A DNA stretch of 30,628 nt from CAIMZW01 sp037130455 (lineage in GTDB: Bacteria > Actinomycetota > Actinomycetes > Nanopelagicales > Nanopelagicaceae), in the NCBI GenBank assembly GCA_037130455.1, contig JBAXSZ010000014.1:1-30628 (forward strand), written 5' to 3'. Each line of letters begins with the position of its first letter. Within the stretch, counting starts at the first letter, position 1. The notes under the pieces are model-generated. The model was not told the DNA's origin. It saw nothing but the letters and a program-made list of their open reading frames with translations, and did no database searches. The translations under genes were made by a program, and so were the position numbers. This document shows, piece after piece, positions 8,318 to 15,606 of the stretch.

Positions 8318-8326
8318 GCGCGCTTG
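8315..8326. promoter_or_regulatory. Perfect 12-bp palindrome, candidate operator
   Basis: CAAGCGCGCTTG is a perfect inverted repeat in the 60-base gap between divergent parA and scpA. It overlaps the parA -35 and lies just upstream of the scpA -10, a place where bound protein could affect both promoters. The RHH-like protein encoded with parA is the natural candidate ligand, by inference. Confidence 0.45.
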
Positions 8327-8329
8327 GAC

Positions 8330-8335
8330 TACCTT
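8330..8335 (+). promoter_or_regulatory. -10 element of scpA (leaderless)
   Basis: TACCTT fits TANNNT and ends exactly 6 bases before the scpA ATG at 8342. No good -35 is visible. There is no Shine-Dalgarno sequence, so a leaderless transcript is likely. Confidence 0.42.
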
Positions 8336-8341
8336 TCTCGC

Positions 8342-9301
8342 ATGAGTGAAAACAATGGCGCGGATTTGTTGAGCAATCCCAATTCTGCCGCTTCACTCCC
8401 TATTGAAGTTCGCCGTGAACCTGCACATGATGAGGTGTTGACATCGATTACGGCTTCGGTGACTGCCGAGGAATCTCTCCCCTTTTCAGTCCACCTCTCC
8501 AACTTTGATGGCCCATTTGACCTGCTTCTTCAGCTCATTTCGCGCCATAAAATGGATGTCACTGAGGTTGCACTCGGCGAGGTAACGGATGAATTTATCT
8601 CCTATATCAAGGCGTTAGAGGGCTCCGAGGCTGGCTGGGATTTGGATCAGACCACCGAATTTTTGGTCGTCGCCGCAACGCTACTGGATCTAAAAGCGGC
8701 GAAACTTCTCCCGAGTGGGGAAGTGGAGGATGAGGAGGATTTGGCCCTCCTGGAAGCCCGAGATTTGCTCTTTGCTCGGTTATTGCAATACCGAGCTTTC
8801 AAAGAGATTGCTTCCATCTTCGCCACTCGGATCACGCGCGAAGATCGAGCCTTCGCCCGGGTGGTTGCCCTGGAGTCGCATTTCGCCTCACTTTTGCCAG
8901 AAGTTCTCATTGGAGTGGGTGCTGAAAGATTGGCTGCAATTGCCCAACGGGTACTTTCGCCTAAGATTTCTCCAGCAGTGGCGTTAGAGCACATCCACCG
9001 TCCATTGGTGAGTGTCGCCGAAGAAGCGCTTAAAGTGGTCGATATCTTGCGCAAGAGTGGGCGATCCACCTTTCGCCATCTGATCGATGGTACCGACTCC
9101 ACACTTGTGGTCGTAGCTCGCTTCTTAGCCCTGCTTGAGCTTTATCGCGAAGGTGTCCTTCGCTTTGAACAAGTGATCTCGTTAGGTGAACTACATATAA
9201 CCTGGACCGGAAGCAATGAAGGCGAAATTATCGTGAGTAATGAGTTTGATATCCCCGTGAGTCAAGGCGAAAACGAGACAGAAGAGGGCTCCAATGTCTA
9301 A
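8342..9301 (+). CDS. scpA: Segregation and condensation protein A
   Basis: 319 residues from the ATG at 8342. A TTG at 8324 would add 6 residues but lies inside the operator-like palindrome and upstream of the -10, so the ATG is preferred. ScpA is the kleisin that bridges SMC heads. After about 45 variable residues, the N-terminal domain shows the family signature VHLSNFDGPFDLLLQLI and the following KMDVTEVALGEVTDEFI. The C-terminus has a winged-helix-like segment (FRHLIDG, then VVARFLALLELYREG). The last 8 bases overlap scpB, the usual coupling of the two subunits. SMC is not in the window. Confidence 0.95.
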   Translation: MSENNGADLLSNPNSAASLPIEVRREPAHDEVLTSITASVTAEESLPFSVHLSNFDGPFDLLLQLISRHKMDVTEVALGEVTDEFISYIKALEGSEAGWDLDQTTEFLVVAATLLDLKAAKLLPSGEVEDEEDLALLEARDLLFARLLQYRAFKEIASIFATRITREDRAFARVVALESHFASLLPEVLIGVGAERLAAIAQRVLSPKISPAVALEHIHRPLVSVAEEALKVVDILRKSGRSTFRHLIDGTDSTLVVVARFLALLELYREGVLRFEQVISLGELHITWTGSNEGEIIVSNEFDIPVSQGENETEEGSNV

Positions 9302-9851
9302 AGATGAACTCAAACAAGCAATTGAAGCGATCTTAATGGTGGTCGACGAGCCAGTGAGCGAGATTATATTGGCCCAAATTACCGAAAATCCAGAAATCGC
9401 GGTGGTGGAAAGCCTTCAAGAATTAGCAGCACACTACCAAGAGCAGGGGCATGGCTTTGAACTTCGACAGGTTGCCGGTGGCTGGCGGTTCTATAGCCAT
9501 CCCGATCAGGCGGCATATGTTGAGAAATTCGTTCTTGATGGTCAGCAGTCACGGTTGACACAGGCTGCCCTGGAGACCCTGGCAGTTATTGCTTACCGCC
9601 AGCCGGTATCTCGGGCGCGCGTTTCGGCGATTCGTGGCGTAAATGTTGAAGCGGTCATGAAGACCTTGGTGACTCGTGGTTTGGTGGAGGAGGCAGGCGT
9701 AGAGCCAGAAACCGGGGCGATTCTCTATCGAACTACCTCCTTCTTCCTGGAAAAATTGGGGCTCAACTCGGTTGAAGATTTGCCAGCCTTGGCGCCATTC
9801 CTGCCAAATGTTGATGCACTGGATGAGCTCCTCGCAACTTTGACTGACTGA
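9294..9851 (+). CDS. scpB: Segregation and condensation protein B
   Basis: 185 residues, overlapping the end of scpA by 8 bases. Two winged-helix domains are expected. The N-terminal one begins LKQAIEAILMVVDEPVSE; the second carries the family hallmark LAVIAYRQPVSRA followed by IRGVNVEAVMKTLVTRGLV and a final FLEKLGLNSVEDLP. ScpB dimers bind ScpA in the SMC condensin complex. Length is typical for the compact actinobacterial form. Confidence 0.95.
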   Translation: MSKDELKQAIEAILMVVDEPVSEIILAQITENPEIAVVESLQELAAHYQEQGHGFELRQVAGGWRFYSHPDQAAYVEKFVLDGQQSRLTQAALETLAVIAYRQPVSRARVSAIRGVNVEAVMKTLVTRGLVEEAGVEPETGAILYRTTSFFLEKLGLNSVEDLPALAPFLPNVDALDELLATLTD

Positions 9852-9918
9852 GGCGTCCTTCCTACCTCCCTTTTTCGACTAGGTCGGATCGTTCAGGCTC
9901 TAGACTAGGTAGACGCGA

Positions 9919-9947
9919 TTGACGTCCGTCACGCATACAGATGAAAT
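9919..9947 (+). promoter_or_regulatory. Possible promoter of rluB
   Basis: TTGACG (9919-9924), a 17-base spacer and TGAAAT (9942-9947) lie 12 bases before the rluB ATG. The -35 is good, the -10 weak. The 108-base gap after scpB also holds two GACTAGGT copies (9877-9884 and 9903-9910). Confidence 0.35.
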
Positions 9948-9959
9948 TTTGGGGTTCCG

Positions 9960-10694
9960 ATGGCACTTGTCCGATTACAAAAAGTTCTAGCTGATGCTGG
10001 AGTGGCAAGTCGACGGGGAAGCGAAGAGCTTATTGCCGAAGGCAGAGTTAGCGTTGACGGGGTGCAAATTCGAGAACTTGGCAGTAAAGTTGATCCAGAA
10101 ATTGCTAACATTGAAGTTGACGGTGAGACAATTCACGCGAATAAGTCTAAAACTTACCTCATATTTCATAAGCCAGCCGGGGTTATCTCTACCATGTCCG
10201 ACCCAGAAGGGCGGCCAAACTTAGGTGATTACTTCACCGCTCGAAATGAGCGCCTTTTTCATGTAGGTCGATTGGACCGGGAGAGCGAGGGTCTGATTCT
10301 GCTCACTAATGATGGAGATTTGGCCCATAGAGCTACTCATCCCTCGTACGGTCTCTTAAAGAAATATGTCCTAGAAATTGAAGGAGTTTTTGGCAAGGAA
10401 GAAGCCAAAAAACTGGAGCATGGAATTGAGTTGGAAGATGGCATGGCCAGAGCCCTTTCCGTCAAGGTGATCCGCGAAGTTTCACAGAAGCATTTTTGGG
10501 TCGAAGTTTCGATTCATGAAGGTCGGTATCACATTGTCCGGCGAATGTTTGAAGCGTTGGATATTAAGGTACTTCGCCTGATCCGAAGTGAATTCGGACC
10601 ACTCTCATTGGGAGATACCAAAGAAGGCCGCTGGCGTGCCCTGAATGAGGTAGAAGTCATGAATCTATATAAGGTTTTAAAGTTAAATAGGTAA
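9960..10694 (+). CDS. rluB: 23S rRNA pseudouridine synthase, RluB/RsuA family
   Basis: 244 residues. An N-terminal S4 domain (VRLQKVLADAGVASRRGSEE) is followed by the pseudouridine synthase domain with HKPAGVIST (70-78) and the catalytic aspartate D106 in HVGRLDRESEG. The end carries the HEGRYHIVRRMFEA motif. RluB/RsuA enzymes make single pseudouridines in rRNA; the position downstream of scpAB matches the actinobacterial homologue usually assigned to 23S rRNA, but the target base cannot be read from sequence. Length is normal. The gene ends in AT-rich non-coding DNA with no convincing terminator. Confidence 0.92.
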   Translation: MALVRLQKVLADAGVASRRGSEELIAEGRVSVDGVQIRELGSKVDPEIANIEVDGETIHANKSKTYLIFHKPAGVISTMSDPEGRPNLGDYFTARNERLFHVGRLDRESEGLILLTNDGDLAHRATHPSYGLLKKYVLEIEGVFGKEEAKKLEHGIELEDGMARALSVKVIREVSQKHFWVEVSIHEGRYHIVRRMFEALDIKVLRLIRSEFGPLSLGDTKEGRWRALNEVEVMNLYKVLKLNR

Positions 10695-10723
10695 ATTGAT
10701 ATTGCTCAAAGAAACAAAACTAT

Positions 10724-10887
10724 TTATCGATATTAACTGTCCCCATTAAAGAAGTTTTATCGACAAAGATGAGCGTTGTATAGGGTTAATAAATCGACTT
10801 ATGGTCTTTTCATTGCCGCGTAGTTTTCAGGATCATTTTTATCGACAAAACAAAAAAGGTTATGTTATTTAAGCAATATGTCGCTAA
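10724..10887. repeat. AT-rich intergenic region with TTATCGACA-like repeats
   Basis: The 244-base gap 10695-10938 is clearly richer in A/T than its neighbours. TTATCGACA occurs twice exactly, at 10757-10765 and 10839-10847. Related copies are TTATCGA at 10724-10730, AAATCGACT at 10791-10799 and, on the other strand, TTAGCGACA at 10879-10887. Spacing is 33 to 46 bases. The motif is one base from the DnaA box TTATCCACA, but the changed base is a conserved one, so DnaA binding is doubtful. It may be an operator array or bent, protein-bound DNA. No RNA gene or credible ORF is visible. Confidence 0.45.
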
Positions 10888-10926
10888 ATATCTTAAAAGT
10901 TAAACGCGCGCTGATTGCCACGGGGG

Positions 10927-10932
10927 TACACT
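10927..10932 (+). promoter_or_regulatory. -10 element of aroH (leaderless)
   Basis: TACACT fits TANNNT and ends exactly 6 bases before the ATG at 10939. No -35 is obvious. A G-run at 10922-10926 lies upstream of the presumed transcript start, so it is probably not a ribosome binding site. Confidence 0.4.
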
Positions 10933-10938
10933 CTGCAA

Positions 10939-11301
10939 ATGAAAGTTCGAGCAATTCGTGGCGCAACTCATCTGCAGGCTGATAGCTCGGAGGAGATGAG
11001 TAGCGCCGTAGTTGAATTACTCTCGGATCTTTTCAAGCTCAATAAGATTGCCACCGAGGACCTGATCTCAATTCACTTCACCGCAACCCAAGATTTGGTC
11101 TCCGATTTTCCGGCCAAAGCGGCACGTTCACTAGGTTTGGGTCTAATCCCACTGATGTGCTCGACTGAAATTGATGTTGTTGGAGCGTTACCTCGGGTAA
11201 TTAGAGTCATGGTTCATGCTTATTCCGAGCGTAAGCATGAGGAAATTGTTCATGTTTATCGACGTGGAGCCGAGGTTTTACGTAAAGATTTGGCTCAATA
11301 A
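10939..11301 (+). CDS. aroH: Chorismate mutase, AroH type
   Basis: 120 residues from the ATG at 10939; an upstream in-frame start at 10915 would add eight residues without family similarity. This is the trimeric AroH-class enzyme converting chorismate to prephenate. Residues known from Bacillus subtilis AroH are visible with an offset of about one: R7 (RAIRGAT), C74 and E77 (MCSTEIDV), R89 (PRVIRV), Y107 (VYRRGA) and R115 (VLRKDL). tyrA follows after 19 bases and uses the product, so the pair forms a tyrosine-branch operon. The AT-rich repeat region lies directly upstream and may hold regulatory sites. Confidence 0.94.
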   Translation: MKVRAIRGATHLQADSSEEMSSAVVELLSDLFKLNKIATEDLISIHFTATQDLVSDFPAKAARSLGLGLIPLMCSTEIDVVGALPRVIRVMVHAYSERKHEEIVHVYRRGAEVLRKDLAQ

Positions 11302-11320
11302 TGAGAAAAAATAACCATTA

Positions 11321-12394
11321 ATGACTCAATTCCGAAGGATTTTGGTAGTTGGTGCCGGGCTGATTGGGACCAGTATTGCTCTAGCTTTACGTCAGATCGG
11401 GAGCGAAGTGCAGATCTGCGATCTAGATCCCAAAGCGCAATCACTGGCGCAAGATCTCATCGGCAGTGGCGCGCAGGATGTCGCGGGTGACTACGACTTG
11501 ATAATTATTGCAACGCCGGTTGGTACGGTCTTTGAGGTCTTAATTGCCGAATATAAACGATACCCACAGTCAACCTTTATAGATGTCGGCGGAGTTAAGT
11601 CTGAACTTATACGGCAGGTTGAGCAGTTTCCGGAATTGGCGTCACGATTTTGTGCCACGCATCCGATGGCGGGTCGAGAGATTTCTGGACCAACTAGCGC
11701 TCAATCCGATCTTTTTGAAGGTCGAGCCTGGATCTTGACCGAAACTCAATTTACCGAGCCAGAACTTACGGCTGCGGTTGCAGCGTTGATATCGGATCTT
11801 GGGGCAACGCCATATCGCCTTTCGGCGCACGAACACGACCATGTAATTGCGGGAATTTCACACTTGCCTCAACTGATTAGCTCAATGCTGGCACACACAT
11901 TGGTCGACCTTACTGATGACTCGCTTCTTTTGGCCGGGCAAGGGCTTCGAGATGTCTCGCGCTTGGCAGCATCTTCAGGTGAATTGTGGAGCCAACTCTT
12001 GATCGCAAATCGAGACCAGGTGCTGTCGGGTCTGGCCCGGATAAGTGCGAGTTTGAGCCAATTGGTGGAGTCTATTAGTCGACAAGATGACAAAGAGATT
12101 AAAGCGTTTATCGATCAGGGAGCTACGGAGCGAGCGCGAATTCCTGGAAAACATGGCGCTAAACCTCGTAAATATTCTTATCTTCCAGTTGTCATTCAAG
12201 ATCAACCGGGACAATTGGCCGCGTTATTTCAGGAGTGCGCTTTGGCGAAGGTAAATGTTGAGGACTTGGCGATTGAACATAGTCCTGGACAGCAAACTGG
12301 TTTGATCACCTTGGCTCTCTCGGATGCTGATGCACTGATCTTGCAGGAGCATCTTTTGGCCAACGGATGGGCGGCTCACGCGCCGCGAGCGTAG
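11321..12394 (+). CDS. tyrA: Prephenate dehydrogenase with ACT domain
   Basis: 357 residues. An N-terminal Rossmann NAD(P)-binding domain has the GAGLIG motif at 11-16. The middle contains FCATHPMAGREISGP, the signature of TyrA enzymes, and HDHVIAGISHLPQL. From about residue 283 an ACT domain (LPVVIQDQPGQLAALFQECA, then VNVEDLAIEH) probably gives feedback control by an aromatic amino acid. It oxidatively decarboxylates prephenate to 4-hydroxyphenylpyruvate for tyrosine. Its substrate is made by the aroH product just upstream. The ACT domain matches the long form of the enzyme found in Gram-positive bacteria. Confidence 0.94.
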   Translation: MTQFRRILVVGAGLIGTSIALALRQIGSEVQICDLDPKAQSLAQDLIGSGAQDVAGDYDLIIIATPVGTVFEVLIAEYKRYPQSTFIDVGGVKSELIRQVEQFPELASRFCATHPMAGREISGPTSAQSDLFEGRAWILTETQFTEPELTAAVAALISDLGATPYRLSAHEHDHVIAGISHLPQLISSMLAHTLVDLTDDSLLLAGQGLRDVSRLAASSGELWSQLLIANRDQVLSGLARISASLSQLVESISRQDDKEIKAFIDQGATERARIPGKHGAKPRKYSYLPVVIQDQPGQLAALFQECALAKVNVEDLAIEHSPGQQTGLITLALSDADALILQEHLLANGWAAHAPRA

Positions 12395-12417
12395 GCAGGT
12401 CACTATCCGAGTTCGCC

Positions 12418-12437
12418 CAGTTTCGACCAGTTTCGAC
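12418..12437 (+). repeat. Tandem 10-bp direct repeat upstream of cmk-der
   Basis: CAGTTTCGAC occurs twice head to tail, at 12418-12427 and 12428-12437, in the 80-base gap between tyrA and cmk-der. The 10-base period puts both copies on one face of the helix, about 25 bases above the presumed -10. It may be an activator or repressor site, or chance. Confidence 0.35.
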
Positions 12438-12462
12438 AGAAATTTCTCTTGGCTGGCACCGC

Positions 12463-12468
12463 TAAGGT
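12463..12468 (+). promoter_or_regulatory. -10 element of cmk-der (leaderless)
   Basis: TAAGGT fits TANNNT and ends exactly 6 bases before the ATG at 12475. No -35 stands out. The AAGG within it could instead act as a weak ribosome binding site if transcription starts further upstream. Confidence 0.35.
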
Positions 12469-12474
12469 TCTCCT

Positions 12475-14439
12475 ATGGCTGGAATTGTTGTTGCGATAGA
12501 TGGACCTAGCGGTTCTGGCAAGTCCAGCACGGCCAAAGCTTTGGCCAGACGGGCAAATTGGCAGTATTTGGACACCGGTGCCATCTACCGTGCGGTTACC
12601 TGGTTGGCACTTCAAGCGGACCTTACTGATGCGGGAGCAATTGTCGAATCGCTGCGTCAAAGTCCAATCGAGTACACCTACAATCTAGAAGGCGCCCACG
12701 TTCGCTGTGGGGACATGGACATTTCCCAGGAGATTCGTTCGGCCAAAGTCACCGAGAATGTAAGTCGGATAAGTGCAATGCCTGAGGTTCGCGATGTTTT
12801 GGTGGAACTCCAGCGAGATCTGATTGACCAAGCACCCTCCGGGATCGTTGTCGAGGGTAGAGATATTGGCACGGTCGTTGTACCCGATGCCGAGCTAAAG
12901 ATCTTCCTTTATGCCAATCTAACCGAACGAGCAGCTCGCCGCGAGAAAGAACTGGATTCGAAGGAAGCCCCTCTTGATGTGGCCCAATCGTTAGATCAGC
13001 GGGACCAAGTGGATTCGACTCGAAAAGTTTCGCCACTGCGGCCAGCCGAGGATGCCATGGAGTTGGACTCCAGCGCCTTGGATTTGGAAGAAGTAGTAGA
13101 CTTGATTTGGGACTGGTTAGAACATAGAAACTTATTAGGTTTGCCGACCGTCGCGGTTATTGGTCGTCCCAACGTTGGAAAGTCAACGCTGGTAAATCGA
13201 ATGATCGGCCGACGCGAAGCAATCGTCGAAGACACTCCGGGTGTCACCCGTGATCGGGTGAAATATCAGGCCGAATGGAATGGTCGCCGTTTCATCTTAG
13301 TGGATACCGGAGGATGGGAAGTCAGTCCTGAAGGTATCTCCGAGAAGATCACGGCTGGCGCGGAAATTGCTATTGCCGAATCTGACATCATCATGTTTGT
13401 TGTGGATGCTCAAGTTGGAGCTTTAGATGAGGATCAATCATTGGTTGATCTATTGCGTCGCTCCAAGAAGAAAGTCTTACTAGCTGCTAATAAAGTGGAT
13501 GGGCCTCGAGAAGAGGCAGATGCTCATGGGCTGTGGAATTTAGGTTTAGGGGAGCCGCACTTTGTTTCGGCCCTTCACGGACGAGGCAGTGGCGATCTTC
13601 TCGACCTTCTGGTCAAACAGTTACCAGAAGTGGGATCAGAACCACCAAAAGATGGTTTTAGAAAAGTAGCAATTGTAGGTCGACCAAATGTGGGTAAGTC
13701 CAGTCTGCTCAACGCACTTGCAGGAGAGTCACGGGTTTTGGTTGATGATGCCGCGGGAACGACTCGCGATCCGGTAGATGAATTAATTGAATTCGGTGGA
13801 TCTACTTGGCGATTTATCGACACCGCCGGTATCCGCCGTAGAGCTCATCAAGATAGTGGGACCGATTATTACGCTTCATTGCGTACTGCCTCCGCGTTAG
13901 ATCGCGCAGAAGTTGCAGTGGTGGTTCTAGATGCATCTGATCCACTCACCGAACAGGATATTCGCATTGTCACCATGGCTGAAGAGGCCGGTCGCGCCAT
14001 AGTTCTCATAATGAATAAATGGGATTTAGTGGATGAAGACCGCCAGATAAAACTTGACCGAGAAATTGAACGACAACTCGAGCGCTATCCATGGGTGCAG
14101 CGGGTGAATGTTTCGGCAAAGACTGGTTGGCATAGAGATCGACTTGCTCCTGCGCTACGAACAGCGATTGCGAGTTGGGAACATCGTGTCCCAACGGCAA
14201 AGTTGAATTCATTCCTTGGCTCGTTAATTGCCGCCACACCGCCGCCAGTCCGAAGCGGCAAGCAACCAAAGATTCGATTTGCGACGCAGGCTGCAATCTG
14301 TCCGCCAAAGTTTGTGGTTTTCTCCAGCGAATGGATTGAACCTTCATATCGCCGTTTTATCGAGCGCCGGATTCGAGAAGAGTTTGGATTCCTTGGATCT
14401 CCAGTGGAAGTTGCCATAAAAGTCAAAGAACGAGAGTAA
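12475..14439 (+). CDS. cmk-der: Fused cytidylate kinase and GTPase Der
   Basis: 654 residues in one uninterrupted frame. Residues 1-218 are cytidylate kinase: P-loop GPSGSGKS (10-17), LDTGAIYRA and VVEGRDIGTVV; it phosphorylates CMP/dCMP. Residues about 224-654 are Der (EngA), the double GTPase of 50S assembly: first G domain with GRPNVGKS (230-237), DTGG (277-280) and NKVD (339-342); second with GRPNVGKS (402-409), DTAG (449-452) and NKWD (514-517); then a C-terminal KH-like domain. Mycobacterium has two adjacent genes here; fusion is known in other actinobacteria. Both halves keep their catalytic motifs, so both should be active. tRNA-Pro follows after 17 bases. Confidence 0.96.
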   Translation: MAGIVVAIDGPSGSGKSSTAKALARRANWQYLDTGAIYRAVTWLALQADLTDAGAIVESLRQSPIEYTYNLEGAHVRCGDMDISQEIRSAKVTENVSRISAMPEVRDVLVELQRDLIDQAPSGIVVEGRDIGTVVVPDAELKIFLYANLTERAARREKELDSKEAPLDVAQSLDQRDQVDSTRKVSPLRPAEDAMELDSSALDLEEVVDLIWDWLEHRNLLGLPTVAVIGRPNVGKSTLVNRMIGRREAIVEDTPGVTRDRVKYQAEWNGRRFILVDTGGWEVSPEGISEKITAGAEIAIAESDIIMFVVDAQVGALDEDQSLVDLLRRSKKKVLLAANKVDGPREEADAHGLWNLGLGEPHFVSALHGRGSGDLLDLLVKQLPEVGSEPPKDGFRKVAIVGRPNVGKSSLLNALAGESRVLVDDAAGTTRDPVDELIEFGGSTWRFIDTAGIRRRAHQDSGTDYYASLRTASALDRAEVAVVVLDASDPLTEQDIRIVTMAEEAGRAIVLIMNKWDLVDEDRQIKLDREIERQLERYPWVQRVNVSAKTGWHRDRLAPALRTAIASWEHRVPTAKLNSFLGSLIAATPPPVRSGKQPKIRFATQAAICPPKFVVFSSEWIEPSYRRFIERRIREEFGFLGSPVEVAIKVKERE

Positions 14440-14456
14440 AATCCGCACGTCGGTTT

Positions 14457-14530
14457 CGGGACGTAGCGCAGCTTGGTAGCGCACCAGGCTGGGGGTCTGG
14501 GGGTCGCAGGTTCGAATCCTGTCGTCCCGA
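14457..14530 (+). tRNA. tRNA-Pro (anticodon GGG)
   Basis: A full cloverleaf of 74 bases. The acceptor stem CGGGACG/CGTCCCG is perfect (7 bp), the D stem is GCGC/GCGC, the anticodon stem CCAGG/TCTGG has one G-T pair, and the seven-base loop CTGGGGG places anticodon GGG at 14491-14493. The T arm is GCAGG-TTCGAAT-CCTGT with an A discriminator at 14530. CCA is not encoded. It reads proline codon CCC and probably CCU by wobble. No separate promoter is obvious in the 17 bases after cmk-der. Confidence 0.97.
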
Positions 14531-14537
14531 CTAGAAT

Positions 14538-15104
14538 ATGAGCGTGGATTCTGATCAGAAAATATTGACCATCCCTAATGGACTTACCTTCCTTCGCGGC
14601 TTGGGTATTCCACTCTTTCTCTGGTTGTTTCTCGTCAAACACAATGCAACATTGAGTTTTATTGTTCTGACCTTAGGTGCCATCACCGATTACCTGGACG
14701 GCAAAGTCGCTCGAGCTTTGAATCAAGTTTCCAAGTTGGGTACTTTGATGGATCCAGCAATTGATCGCGCTTACATTGCGGCCACCCTGATTTCTCTGGG
14801 TATTCGCGATTACATTCCGATGTGGGTTGTCTTCTTATTGATCGGAAGAGATCTGTGGTTAGCAGTGGTTCTGGCGATAGTGAAAGCTCGAGGAGGAAAA
14901 GTATTTGTTGTTACCTTCCTCGGAAAAGCCGCCACTTTTAATTTACTTTATGCCTTTCCATTTTTACTACTAGAGTCGGAATCGGGAGTCGGTAAATTTG
15001 CTCATATCATCGGTTGGAGTTTTGCACTGTGGGGGATTGGTTTGTATCTTCTGACTGGCCTTCAGTACACCTCTCAAGGATTGTTTTCCAGAAATTCCCA
15101 TTAG
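14538..15104 (+). CDS. CDP-alcohol phosphatidyltransferase (PgsA-like)
   Basis: 188 residues with several hydrophobic membrane segments. The complete CDP-alcohol phosphotransferase signature is present: D51, D54, G55, A58, R59, G68, D72 and D76, within DYLDGKVARALNQ and KLGTLMDPAIDR. The family moves a phosphatidyl group from CDP-diacylglycerol to an alcohol. The location before gcvH-garA matches mycobacterial pgsA2 (Rv1822), so phosphatidylglycerophosphate synthase is the best guess; cardiolipin synthase is the alternative. Only 7 bases separate the tRNA-Pro 3' end from the ATG and no ribosome binding site fits in between, so tRNA processing would leave a nearly leaderless mRNA. Confidence 0.88.
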   Translation: MSVDSDQKILTIPNGLTFLRGLGIPLFLWLFLVKHNATLSFIVLTLGAITDYLDGKVARALNQVSKLGTLMDPAIDRAYIAATLISLGIRDYIPMWVVFLLIGRDLWLAVVLAIVKARGGKVFVVTFLGKAATFNLLYAFPFLLLESESGVGKFAHIIGWSFALWGIGLYLLTGLQYTSQGLFSRNSH

Positions 15105-15133
15105 CAGCATGTCCCTCTAATAAGGAGCAATAA

Positions 15134-15514
15134 ATGTCATTAATTCCCGCAGAATTGCAGTACACCAAGGAACACGAATGGGTCGCCGCTACAGCGAATC
15201 CCATGGTCTTTCGGGTCGGTATTACAGACTTTGCTCAAGGGGCGCTCGGTGACATCGTCTATATCCAACTTCCCAAAGTCGGCTCAGTTGTAGGTTCAGG
15301 AACTGTCTGTGGTGAAGTCGAATCTACCAAGAGCGTTTCGGAAATTTATGCTCCAGTCAGCGGCACAGTAGTTGCGGTTAATGACTTTCTCGATTCGGCG
15401 CCGGAGGCCATCAACTCCGATCCTTATGGCATCGGTTGGATTGCCGAAATCGAAGTAAGTGCTCTTGCGACTGATCTGCTTTCGTCAAGTGAGTACGAGG
15501 CGCTAACGGCTTGA
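15134..15514 (+). CDS. gcvH: Glycine cleavage system H protein
   Basis: 126 residues. The lipoyl carrier that shuttles the aminomethyl group between GcvP, GcvT and lipoamide dehydrogenase. The attachment lysine is K66 in GEVESTKSVSEIYAPVSG. The opening YTKEHEWV and VGITDFAQGALGDIVY are typical. An AAGGAG (15122-15127) lies 6 bases before the ATG, one of the best ribosome binding sites in the window. gcvP is about 2.5 kb downstream, with garA and regulators between. gcvT is not in this window. Confidence 0.97.
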   Translation: MSLIPAELQYTKEHEWVAATANPMVFRVGITDFAQGALGDIVYIQLPKVGSVVGSGTVCGEVESTKSVSEIYAPVSGTVVAVNDFLDSAPEAINSDPYGIGWIAEIEVSALATDLLSSSEYEALTA

Positions 15515-15556
15515 CCGTCACCCTCGCCCTCCCATAGTGTCAGCCTTTAGTAAAAC

Positions 15557-15585
15557 TTCATTGTTAGGGCAGTAAATAGTAGGAT
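15557..15585 (+). promoter_or_regulatory. Possible promoter of garA
   Basis: In the 92-base gap after gcvH, TAGGAT (15580-15585) could be a -10, with a poor -35 TTCATT 17 bases upstream. Transcription would start near 15592, leaving a short leader with the GAGAGGAG ribosome binding site just before the garA ATG. Confidence 0.3.
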
Positions 15586-15606
15586 TTTCGCAACGAGAGG
15601 AGCCGG

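Noticed and set aside
9877..9910. Direct repeat GACTAGGT, two copies 26 bases apart after scpB
   Set aside because: Short, only two copies, and no matching promoter geometry; noted in the rluB promoter entry only.
10757..10847. TTATCGACA repeats as DnaA boxes or a replication origin
   Set aside because: The sixth base differs from the conserved C of the DnaA box, and there is no dnaA, dnaN or similar neighbour. Kept only as an unexplained repeat.
10878..10982. 34-codon ORF starting at 10878 that overlaps the start of aroH, considered as an attenuator leader peptide
   Set aside because: It has only one Trp and no Tyr or Phe, no ribosome binding site and no following terminator hairpin.
14085..14642. 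185-residue reading frame on the minus strand across the end of cmk-der, tRNA-Pro and the start of the lipid synthase
   Set aside because: It is antisense to a clear tRNA and two well-supported genes and has no family features.
15105..15133. Glycine riboswitch before gcvH
   Set aside because: The gap is 29 bases, far too short for an aptamer.
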